Positions 55,074 through 62,475 of a stretch of DNA of 64,000 nt are shown in pieces. A program made the position numbers and the translations under genes. The notes beneath the pieces were generated by a model. It saw only the letters and a list, made by a program, of their open reading frames with translations. It did no database searches and was not told where the DNA came from. Location of the stretch: the NCBI RefSeq assembly GCF_009720385.1, contig NZ_ML769308.1, positions 90,246-154,245 on the forward strand, read 5' to 3'. This DNA comes from Catellatospora vulcania. GTDB lineage: Bacteria > Actinomycetota > Actinomycetes > Mycobacteriales > Micromonosporaceae. Position 1 is the stretch's first letter. Every line of letters starts with the position of its first letter.

Positions 55074-55978
55074 GGTCCTACCTGTACGTGCCCGGCGACA
55101 ACCCGGCGAAGCTGGCCAAGGCGCTGACCGTCGGCGCGGACGCCCTCATCGTCGACCTGGAGGACGCCGTACCCCCTGGTGGCAAGGACGCCGCGCGGGC
55201 CGCGGCGGCCGACTTCCTGGCGGGGATGATCGCTGTTTCCGGTCCGGAAGTGCGGTCAGACCCCGCTTCCGGACCCGAAACAGCGATCTCTGCGCAGGGG
55301 GCCGGGCCGAGGGTGTGGGTGCGGGTGAATCCGGGGGAGTTGGGGCACGTCGACGCGGCTGCGGTGGTCGGGCCGGGGCTGGCCGGGTTGTGCGTGGCGA
55401 AGACGGAGTCGGTCCAGCAGCTGTCCGCACTGGATGGTGTGCTGGCCGGGCTGGAGCGGGCGGCGGGGTTGGCCGTGGGCGCGACGAAGGTGGTGCCGTT
55501 GCTGGAGTCGGCGTCGGCGGTGCTGGCGGCGGCGGCGATCGCGCGCGGACCACGGGTCGCGCGGTTGCAGCTCGGCGAGGCGGATCTGGCCGCCGATCTG
55601 GGGGTCACCCTGGGGCCGGACGAGCGCGAGCTGCTCTGGGCCCGCTCACAGGCCGTGCTGGCCAGCGCCGCGGCGGGCATCGCCCCGCCCGTCGCGCCGG
55701 TGTCGGTCAACTTCCGCGACCTCGACGCGCTGCGGACCTCGACGCTGGCCCTCAAACGCCTCGGCTTCCGGGGCCGGTCCTGCATCCACCCGGCACAGCT
55801 GCCGGTCGTGCACGAGGTCTTCTCCCCGACCGGCGCGGAGCTGGCCGCCGCCCGAGACCTGGTGGCCCGGCACGAGCAGGCCCTGCGCGACGGCTCCGGC
55901 GTCTGCCTGGACGCACACGGCCGCCTGGTCGACGAGGCCGTAGTCCGCTCGGCCCGCCGCCTGCTCGCCCAGGACTGA
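55070..55978 (+). CDS. CitE-type (HpcH/HpaI superfamily) acyl-CoA lyase
   Basis: 302 residues from ATG 55070. SYLYVPGDNPAKLAKAL, DALIVDLEDAVPPGGKD and RLQLGEADLAADLG are the conserved CitE/CLYBL blocks, with Glu31-like LEDAV binding magnesium. Homologues cleave citramalyl-CoA or beta-methylmalyl-CoA to pyruvate or glyoxylate plus acyl-CoA. It would complete a route with the mesaconyl-CoA hydratase-like gene at 46292. About 25 residues (52-77) come from an in-frame palindromic repeat at 55228-55288, placed in a surface loop between two conserved blocks. Last gene of the operon. Confidence 0.85.
   Translation: MRSYLYVPGDNPAKLAKALTVGADALIVDLEDAVPPGGKDAARAAAADFLAGMIAVSGPEVRSDPASGPETAISAQGAGPRVWVRVNPGELGHVDAAAVVGPGLAGLCVAKTESVQQLSALDGVLAGLERAAGLAVGATKVVPLLESASAVLAAAAIARGPRVARLQLGEADLAADLGVTLGPDERELLWARSQAVLASAAAGIAPPVAPVSVNFRDLDALRTSTLALKRLGFRGRSCIHPAQLPVVHEVFSPTGAELAAARDLVARHEQALRDGSGVCLDAHGRLVDEAVVRSARRLLAQD
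55228..55288. repeat. In-frame palindromic element inside the CitE-type gene
   Basis: 23-base arms (55228-55250, 55266-55288, one mismatch) around a 15-base loop. The outer GATCGCTGTTTC is shared with the element in the LivHMG linker (11916). It adds about 24 codons without breaking the frame. Confidence 0.85.
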
Positions 55979-56048
55979 CCCACCGCCCCGCGTCGGGAAC
56001 GGCCCGGCCGCCCCGGCCGCGCGGGTCCGCACCGCGCCGCCGCGCCAA

Positions 56049-56123
56049 GATCGCTCGACTTGCCTGGCACCTGTGCGAATCAATGCTCAAGATACGCACA
56101 GGCGCCAGGCAAGTCCGATGATC
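56049..56123. repeat. 75-bp palindromic element between convergent genes
   Basis: The inner arms 56058-56077 and 56095-56114 pair with one mismatch around a 17-base loop; outer GATC ends pair again after a short unpaired stretch. It lies between genes ending at 55978 and 56159 and may terminate both. Confidence 0.8.
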
Positions 56124-56158
56124 GAGGCGCGGTAACGCGGCGCGGCGCGGGCGGGTGG

Positions 56159-56842
56159 TCAAGGGGCGACGGCGGTGGTGGCGTCGTCGTGCAGGCCCTT
56201 GAAGGTGTCGGTCTGGATGGAGGCGTCGGGGACGCCGACGTTGTGCAGGTGTTCGACCGCGCCGGAGATGAACGCGTCCGACCCGGCGACCAGGTATTGC
56301 GCGGGCGGCTCGACGTCGCCGACGGCGGCCAGGGTGTCGGCGAGCTCGGCCCGGCCGACGCGGTGGTACGCGATCGGCATGGCCGCGAACTCGTCGCCGA
56401 ACAGGTAGTCGCCGCGCGCCGCGTGGACCAGCGCGACCGGGGTCTGCGGCTGGTGCACCCGCAGGTGGCGCAGGATCGAGCGGAACGGCGTGACGCCGAT
56501 GCCGCCGCCGACGAGCACCAGCGGCCGGGCCGGGTCGTCGGGCAGTTTCAGGTGCCCGCCGATGCCGAACACCTGCATCGCCGCACCCGGTGCCAGCGAC
56601 TGGAAGTGCTGCTGGAACGGCGACCCGGAGCCGTGGTCCAGGGTGAACCAGACCTCGTCGTCGCCGGGCGCGGAGGCGAACGAGATCTCCCGCACCGGCT
56701 TGACGAACCGGCGCAGCAACTGCGGGAAGAACAGGTGCCCGTACTCCCCGGGCGCGAAGCGCAGCTCGCCCTGCGGGCGGAACCGGTACGTGACAACGCT
56801 GCCGTACTCGGGGGTGCTGCCGATCAGGTGCAGTCGGGCCAT
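56159..56842 (-). CDS. Ferredoxin-NADP reductase-like flavoprotein
   Basis: 227 residues from ATG 56842. GEYGHLFFPQ and REISFASAP correspond to the FAD site (the usual RxYS is RxIS), and VLVGGGIGVTPFRSIL plus YLVAGSDAFISGAVEHL to the NAD(P) domain. No 2Fe-2S cysteines are present. It could pass electrons to a ferredoxin for the Rieske oxygenase and the bilin-reductase-type proteins; no ferredoxin gene was seen in the window. Alternatively it is a stand-alone flavin reductase. Transcribed alone. Confidence 0.8.
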   Translation of the reverse strand: MARLHLIGSTPEYGSVVTYRFRPQGELRFAPGEYGHLFFPQLLRRFVKPVREISFASAPGDDEVWFTLDHGSGSPFQQHFQSLAPGAAMQVFGIGGHLKLPDDPARPLVLVGGGIGVTPFRSILRHLRVHQPQTPVALVHAARGDYLFGDEFAAMPIAYHRVGRAELADTLAAVGDVEPPAQYLVAGSDAFISGAVEHLHNVGVPDASIQTDTFKGLHDDATTAVAP

Positions 56843-56919
56843 GGTGGCGTCTCTCCTCGCTCGCTGCCGCACATCCTCGCCTGATCACGCGACCGCGTCC
56901 AGCCCGCCGCGTACGCATA

Positions 56920-57102
56920 GGAGTATCGAAAATCGTCGACTCCGGAACGGGCCCGCCGATGGCTTCTGGGCTGCATTCGCTCCGGAGAGTAGCCACGCCC
57001 ATGGCTCTGCGGCTTGCCCGCAGCCGGGCCAACGGCACCCGCACGATCCTGTGGGCGTGCGGCTTCGGCCCCCAGTCCAACCAGGTCTGGTTCCGGCGCT
57101 GA
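56920..57102 (+). pseudogene. Relic of a ricin-B-type lectin gene, C-terminal end
   Basis: A 60-codon frame without start codon ends ANGTRTILWACGFGPQSNQV-WFRR and a TGA, a clear end of a beta-trefoil lectin repeat. It opens with the same GGAGTATCGAAAA as the relic at 45316. It occupies most of the 391-bp gene-free stretch 56843-57233, together with the repeat at 57115. Confidence 0.4.
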
Positions 57103-57114
57103 GTCGGGAGCGTT

Positions 57115-57162
57115 AGGAAGGGCACCTTCTACATCGCCATGCGATAAGAAGGTGCCCTTCCT
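57115..57162. repeat. 48-bp palindromic repeat (AGGAAGGGCACCTTCT type)
   Basis: Perfect 16-bp arms (57115-57130, 57147-57162), 16-base loop. It is 72 bases upstream of the symporter start. Repeats with this arm sequence are, to my recollection, common in Micromonospora-type genomes; this should be checked. Confidence 0.8.
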
Positions 57163-57233
57163 TCGCCGTTTGGGGGGTTTGGGCAGCCCAGCAGGCTGAC
57201 AATCGATCAAGACCGTCGGCGGAGGGCACACAG

Positions 57234-58664
57234 GTGGACTACATCCAGCAGTCGCTGATCGACCCGATCAGCGCGTTCCTCTGGAACTACGTGCTGGTCT
57301 ACCTGCTCATCGGCGCGGGCCTCTACTTCACCCTGCGGACCCGGGCCGTGCAGTTCCGGCTCTTCCCCAAGATGATCTCCGAGATGCGGGGGTCGCGCTC
57401 CGGCGAGGACACCGGCGTCTCGTCGTTCCAGGCGTTCTGCGTCGGGCTGGCCTCCCGGGTCGGCACCGGCAACATCGCCGGGGTCGCCATCGCGCTCACC
57501 CTCGGCGGTCCCGGCGCGATCTTCTGGATGTGGATCGTCGGCCTGGTCGGCATGGCGACCGCGTTCATCGAGGCGACCCTCGCGCAGGTGTTCAAGGTGC
57601 GCGGCCCCGACGGCGCGTTCCGCGGCGGCCCCGCCACCTACATCCAGCGCGGGCTCGGCTCGCGGCCCTGGGGCTGCGTCTTCGCGGTGCTGCTGATCCT
57701 CACCTTCGGCATCGCGTTCAACATGGTGCAGGCCAACACGATCGCCGACGTGGTCAGCACGCTGCGCTCCAGCGAGCGCAAGCTGGGCGTGGCGGTCGCG
57801 CTGGTGCTGGTGACCGCGCCCGTGCTGTTCGGCGGCATCCGGCGCATCGCGCGCGTCGCCGAGTACGTGGTGCCGGTGATGGCGGCGGTCTACCTGCTGC
57901 TGGCCGCGGTGATCGTGCTGCTCAACCTCGGCGAGGTGCCGGGCATGCTCGCCACCATCGTGAAGTCGGCGTTCGGCCTGGACCCGGCCCTGGCCGGGGT
58001 CGCGGGCGGGGTCAGCGCGGCGCTGCTCAACGGCGCCAAGCGGGGCCTGTTCTCCAATGAGGCCGGCATGGGCAGCGCCCCCAACGCGGCGGCCACCGCG
58101 ACCACGAGCCATCCCGCCCGGCAGGGCCTGATCCAGTCGCTGGGCGTCTTCGTCGACACCATCCTGATCTGCACCGCGACGGCGTTCATCGTCATGCTCG
58201 GCGGCGAGAGCGTGTACCAGCCCGGCAAGGCCTCCGCGGACACCGGCGCGTCGCTGACCCAGGCGGCCGTCGCGGCCCAGCTCGGCGGCTGGAGCAACTG
58301 GCTGATGGCCGTGCTGGTCACCGTGTTCGCGTTCTCGTCGATCCTGGGCAACTCGTCATACGCCCTGGTCAACCTCGACTTCCTGCGGGCGCGACCGGCG
58401 GTGCAGACGGCGTTCCGGATCGTGGTGCTGGTGGCGGTCGCGATCGGGTCAGTCGTCGCCCTGGAGCCGGTATGGGCGCTCGCGGACGTCGCGATGGCAC
58501 TGATGGCGCTGGTGAACCTGACCGCGATCCTGCTGCTCAGCAAGTGGGCGTTCGGCATGCTCGACGACTTCGAGGCGGCCGCCCGCCTCGGCCGGGAGCC
58601 CGCCTTCACCGCGACCGGCAACCCGCACCTGCCGAAGCCGCTGGACACGGACGTCTGGCCCTAG
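57234..58664 (+). CDS. Sodium:alanine symporter family (AGCS) transporter
   Basis: 476 residues from GTG 57234, GGAGGG upstream. Eleven or so membrane helices; GVASRVGTGNIAGVAIAL-type GLASRVGTGNIAGVAIALTLGG and NEAGMGSAPNAAATATTSHP are the family signatures. It imports a small amino acid with sodium. No operator of the GAAAC type precedes it, so it is probably independent of the catabolic regulon. Convergent with the MmgE/PrpD gene (58 bases apart). Confidence 0.93.
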   Translation: MDYIQQSLIDPISAFLWNYVLVYLLIGAGLYFTLRTRAVQFRLFPKMISEMRGSRSGEDTGVSSFQAFCVGLASRVGTGNIAGVAIALTLGGPGAIFWMWIVGLVGMATAFIEATLAQVFKVRGPDGAFRGGPATYIQRGLGSRPWGCVFAVLLILTFGIAFNMVQANTIADVVSTLRSSERKLGVAVALVLVTAPVLFGGIRRIARVAEYVVPVMAAVYLLLAAVIVLLNLGEVPGMLATIVKSAFGLDPALAGVAGGVSAALLNGAKRGLFSNEAGMGSAPNAAATATTSHPARQGLIQSLGVFVDTILICTATAFIVMLGGESVYQPGKASADTGASLTQAAVAAQLGGWSNWLMAVLVTVFAFSSILGNSSYALVNLDFLRARPAVQTAFRIVVLVAVAIGSVVALEPVWALADVAMALMALVNLTAILLLSKWAFGMLDDFEAAARLGREPAFTATGNPHLPKPLDTDVWP

Positions 58665-58722
58665 CCCGCCGTACGCGGAACGTGCGGTCAGGGCCGCCGC
58701 CACCACCGCCGGCCGGGTGGGG

Positions 58723-60195
58723 TCAGCGGTGCAGCGTCAGCGCCAGCAGTTCGGCGGCGGGACGCTGGGCGCGGGCGGCCGCCGACACCGCTGCGGCCTG
58801 CGCGGTGGACAGGTCGGCGGCGTTCAGCCGGAACTTGAGATCGAGATCGTCGGCGGTCAGCGGGTGGGCCTCGCTGCCGCGCGACGCGTCAACCCGGTGC
58901 TCCAGCAGCTCACCACTCGTGGTGCGCACGCGCAGCACGGCGGCGAACGCGTTCGGGAAGATCTCGGTTGCGCGCTCGTCGGCCACACAGGTGACCCGCG
59001 CCGCCAGCGCTGACACGTCGTCGTCGAGATCGCGGAAGTCGGCCGTGCCGATCCCCAGCCCGCTGCCGCCGAGCAGCGCCGCGGCGACCGTGTACGGCCC
59101 GGAGAACTTCCCGTGGTACGCCGTCTGCGGCCGTGCCTTCTCGGCGGCCGGTTCGGCGATGGTGCGCAGCACCGGGGCGGCCACGCCCAGCTCGGCCGAG
59201 GCCACGTCGGCGGCCCGCAGACCGGCGGCCCGCAGCGCGAGCGCGCAGTCGATGCCGGGGTGCGTGAAGTGGTTGGTCGGATAGGGCTTGTACACGGTCC
59301 GCGACAGCTCCCACCGCTCGCCGAGCCCGCCGAGCAGGGCGTCGGCGTCGAAGACCCCCGAGGTGTACGCGGCGAAGAAGCCGAAACGCCCCTCCAGGAC
59401 CGTCGGCGGGCCGGTCAGCCCGTCGGCGGCGAACACGGCGGCGCTGACCCCGGCGTGCGCCGCCCAGCCGCAGTGCGTCTTCTTGACCGTGCCGCCGGTG
59501 CGGTTGGCCTCCAGCAGCCCCGCGCCCATCGACGCGGCGATGCCCATGGCGTGCGCGATCCCGGCCGCGTCCAGTCCGTAGAGCAGCCCCGCTGCGGCGG
59601 CCCCGCCGATCGTGCCGCAGATCGAGGTGGCGTGCAGGCCCCGTTCGAAGAAGACGGAGTTGCGCAGCTCCCGGTCGTACGCGGCCATGCCGAGCCGGTT
59701 GCAGATCTCGATCCCGGCGGCGACGGCACGGACCAGGGACCGCCCGTCCGCGCCGGTGGCCTCGGCGGCGGCCAGCGCGGCGGGCACGATGCCCGCGCTC
59801 GGGTGCAGCACCGAAGGCAGGTGCGTGTCGTCGAAGTCGAGCGCGTGCGCCATGACCCCGTTGACCAGCGCCGCGGCGGGCGCGGGCAGCCGGTCGCCCG
59901 CGCCGATGACGGTCGCCTCGGCCGTGCCTCCCCAGCGGCGCACCGACGCGAGCACGGCGTGCACCGCGGGATCGTCCTGCGCGGCCAGCGCGAGCCCCAG
60001 GATGTCGAGGATGCGGTCGGGCACCCCGTTCGGAATCGCGTGGTCCCGGCAGCTCACCGCGAATGCGGCGAGCTGGGCGACGGCCTTGTCCGCGGAGACC
60101 GGAGCCGTGGCAGCGGATGCGGCGGTCCGGGGATCACCGGTGGCGGCGGGCCCGATGGCCGTGCCGCCGACCGGGCCGGCCTGTCCAGGAGTCAT
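58723..60195 (-). CDS. MmgE/PrpD family protein 2
   Basis: 490 residues from ATG 60195, overlapping the cyclase-family stop (ATGA). MAHALDFDDTHLPSVLHPSAG and GLHATSICGTIGGAA are typical. It has an N-terminal ~35-residue Ala/Gly-rich extension not needed for the fold. Like its relative at 48970 it may hydrate or dehydrate a branched diacid. Third gene of the operon starting at 62413. Confidence 0.85.
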   Translation of the reverse strand: MTPGQAGPVGGTAIGPAATGDPRTAASAATAPVSADKAVAQLAAFAVSCRDHAIPNGVPDRILDILGLALAAQDDPAVHAVLASVRRWGGTAEATVIGAGDRLPAPAAALVNGVMAHALDFDDTHLPSVLHPSAGIVPAALAAAEATGADGRSLVRAVAAGIEICNRLGMAAYDRELRNSVFFERGLHATSICGTIGGAAAAGLLYGLDAAGIAHAMGIAASMGAGLLEANRTGGTVKKTHCGWAAHAGVSAAVFAADGLTGPPTVLEGRFGFFAAYTSGVFDADALLGGLGERWELSRTVYKPYPTNHFTHPGIDCALALRAAGLRAADVASAELGVAAPVLRTIAEPAAEKARPQTAYHGKFSGPYTVAAALLGGSGLGIGTADFRDLDDDVSALAARVTCVADERATEIFPNAFAAVLRVRTTSGELLEHRVDASRGSEAHPLTADDLDLKFRLNAADLSTAQAAAVSAAARAQRPAAELLALTLHR

Positions 60196-61202
60196 GCGAG
60201 CACCGCCAAGGGCCGGACCGGTGCGCCGGTCGCGCCGACCAGGGGCAGCGGGTTCAGCACCAGCAGGATCTCCCGTGCTCCGGTGGCCAGCAGCGGATCA
60301 AGATTCATGGTCTCGATGATGTGCACGCCGTTCTCGACCAGCAGCACCCGGTGTGCGGGCAGCACGGCGTGGCCGCGACCGGCGGGGATGTGTTCGAAGG
60401 CGATGGTCTCCGCGCCGACGGCGGCCGGGGAGTGCGCGGCGAGCCAGCGCGCGGCCGCCTCGTCCGGCCCGGGGGTGCCGTCGCGTACGCCGATGAACGC
60501 GTCGTGCTCGGACCAGCGGCGCGACCAGCCGGTGCCGATGAGGATCACCTCGCCGGGGGCCAGGGTCAGGCCCGCCGCGGCGCGGTCGAGGTCCTCGGGC
60601 GTGATCGCGTATCCGGCGGGCAGCACGTCCACGCCGTGCACCCGGGCCACGTCGAGGACCACGGCGCGGCCCAGGTACGGCGGGAACGTGTCGATGCCGA
60701 GGTCGCTGAAGCCCAGGTGGGACTGCAGCGGTCCGGCGGGGCGGCCGCCGTGCAGCAGCCCGTCCTGCGACACATGCGACAGCGCGTCGACGTGCGTGCC
60801 GACGTGGCCGCCGGTGACGATCAGCTCGTTGGCGGCCGAGCCGCCGTCGGGGCGGGTCATGTCGCCGTGCCGGCGTTCCAGCGCCATCCGGAACGGCGGA
60901 TGGTTCGGCGACTGCGGCATGCCGCGCCGCATCGGCTGCGCGAGGTCGATGACCTGCCGCCCGCGCACCGCCTCCCACGGTGGAACCGTGCCGCTGCTCG
61001 ACCTCGCGGCGCCGTTCTGTGCGGCAACAACGCCCGGGGTCGCGATGCCGTTCTGCACGACCGCGCCGTTGGGCGTGGCGAGGCCGCCCTGCGGGACCGC
61101 GCCGTTCGGCCGAGCGGGGTCGGCAGGGGCGGCTGCGGTCGGCCTCGACCGGCCGCTCGGGGCGGGCAGCAGCGCGTGCTGGTCCTGATCGAAGCCCTGC
61201 AT
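60192..61202 (-). CDS. Cyclase-family metal hydrolase with repetitive N-terminus
   Basis: 336 residues. Residues ~80-336 are the cyclase family (PF04199) domain; GGHVGTHVDALSH (131-143) matches HxGTHxDxPxH, the metal site of kynurenine formamidase and isatin hydrolase. These enzymes open amide or cyclic-amide bonds. Residues ~1-75 are low complexity, with NGAVPQGGLATP-like units repeated about three times, which is unusual for the family. The ATG shares one base with the CoA-transferase stop (TGATG). Hydrolysis of a lactam or imide is a natural guess in this setting. Confidence 0.8.
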   Translation of the reverse strand: MQGFDQDQHALLPAPSGRSRPTAAAPADPARPNGAVPQGGLATPNGAVVQNGIATPGVVAAQNGAARSSSGTVPPWEAVRGRQVIDLAQPMRRGMPQSPNHPPFRMALERRHGDMTRPDGGSAANELIVTGGHVGTHVDALSHVSQDGLLHGGRPAGPLQSHLGFSDLGIDTFPPYLGRAVVLDVARVHGVDVLPAGYAITPEDLDRAAAGLTLAPGEVILIGTGWSRRWSEHDAFIGVRDGTPGPDEAAARWLAAHSPAAVGAETIAFEHIPAGRGHAVLPAHRVLLVENGVHIIETMNLDPLLATGAREILLVLNPLPLVGATGAPVRPLAVLA

Positions 61203-62413
61203 CAGATCACTCCGGTGTCGCGCAGTGCGGTCAGCTCGTCCTCGGTCAGGCCGAGCCGCTCGCGGTAGACGGTGTCGTTGTCGGCGCCGCGAAGCCGCCC
61301 GGTCCAGCCGATCCGGCCGGGCGTCTGCGACATCCGGTAGAGCACGTTGGGCATACGCAGCGGTCCGAGCGCGGGGTCCTCGACGGTGGTGATCGAGTCG
61401 AGGGCGGCGAACTGCGGGTCGGCGAAGACGTCGGCGATGTCGTAGATCGGCGCGACCGCGGCCTGTGCCTCGTCGAACGCCTTGGTCACCTCGTCGAGGT
61501 CGCGCACCGCGATCCAGCCGCCGACATGGGCGTCCAGCTCGTCGGCGTGGGCGGCGCGGCCCGCGCCGGTGGCGAACCAGGGCTGGGCGATGACCTCGGG
61601 GTGCCCGACCAGGTGCATGACCCGTTCGGCGATGGCCTGGGCGCTGGTGGACACGGCGACCCAGCGGCCGTCGCGGGTGCGGTACGTGTTGCGCGGCGCG
61701 TTGTTGACCGACCGGTTGCCGGTGCGCTGCTGCACCAGCCCGAGCTGGTCGTACGCCATGGCCTGCATGCCCAGCACGGTCAGCATCGGCTCGACGATGG
61801 CCAGGTCGATCACCTGTCCGGTCCCGCCGCGCGCGTCGCGGTGGTAGAGCGCGGTCATCACCGCCTGCGCGCAGGTCAGCGCGGAGATGCCGTCGGCCAG
61901 CCCGAACGGCGGCAGGGTCGGCGGCCCGTCGGGCTCACCCGTGATCGCCGCGAAGCCGCTCATGGCCTCGGCGAGCGTGCCGAACCCGGGCCGGTGGGCG
62001 TACGGGCCGTGCTGGCCGAACGCGGTGACCCGGGCGATGACCAGGCGCGGGTTGAGCTCGTGCAGCACCTCGGGGGACAGGCCCCAGCGCTCCAGGGTGC
62101 CGGGCCGGAAGTTCTCGATGAGCACGTCGGCTTCGGACAGCAGGCGCTTGGCCAGCGCCGCTCCCTCGGCGCGGCCGAGGTCGAGGGTGACCGTCTGCTT
62201 GTTGCGGCCCAGCATGGTCCACCACAGCGGCACGCCGTCGCGGGCCGGCCCGTGTCCGCGGGACGGGTCGCCCTTCGCCGGATGCTCGATCTTGATCACG
62301 TCCGCGCCGTAGTCGCCGAGGATGGTCGCGGCGAGGGGTCCGGCGAAGAGCGTCGCGGCGTCGACGACGGTGACGCCGGACAGGGCGGCGGGCGGCATGG
62401 GGGAACCGTACAC
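61202..62413 (-). CDS. CaiB/BaiF class III CoA-transferase 2
   Basis: 403 residues from GTG 62413 (ATG 62398 is an alternative, but it lacks a ribosome site). LFAGPLAATILGDYGADVIKIEHP and GTGQVIDLAIVEP with the catalytic aspartate are conserved. It differs clearly from the transferase at 47790 and may act on another acid. First gene of a three-gene operon with the cyclase-family hydrolase and MmgE/PrpD protein, behind a tripartite operator shared with the divergent hydantoinase. Confidence 0.87.
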   Translation of the reverse strand: MYGSPMPPAALSGVTVVDAATLFAGPLAATILGDYGADVIKIEHPAKGDPSRGHGPARDGVPLWWTMLGRNKQTVTLDLGRAEGAALAKRLLSEADVLIENFRPGTLERWGLSPEVLHELNPRLVIARVTAFGQHGPYAHRPGFGTLAEAMSGFAAITGEPDGPPTLPPFGLADGISALTCAQAVMTALYHRDARGGTGQVIDLAIVEPMLTVLGMQAMAYDQLGLVQQRTGNRSVNNAPRNTYRTRDGRWVAVSTSAQAIAERVMHLVGHPEVIAQPWFATGAGRAAHADELDAHVGGWIAVRDLDEVTKAFDEAQAAVAPIYDIADVFADPQFAALDSITTVEDPALGPLRMPNVLYRMSQTPGRIGWTGRLRGADNDTVYRERLGLTEDELTALRDTGVI

Positions 62414-62430
62414 GCCCTACCCTCAAAAAG

Positions 62431-62455
62431 GAAACCTCGTTACAGTGTGCGAAAC
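62431..62455. promoter_or_regulatory. Tripartite operator between CaiB2 operon and hydantoinase gene
   Basis: GAAAC (62431-62435)-N3-GTTAC (62439-62443)-N7-GAAAC (62451-62455). It sits 17 bases from the minus-strand GTG and 20 bases from the plus-strand GTG, so it can control both. Confidence 0.65.
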
Positions 62456-62475
62456 GCACTCCTGGGAGGATCGCC

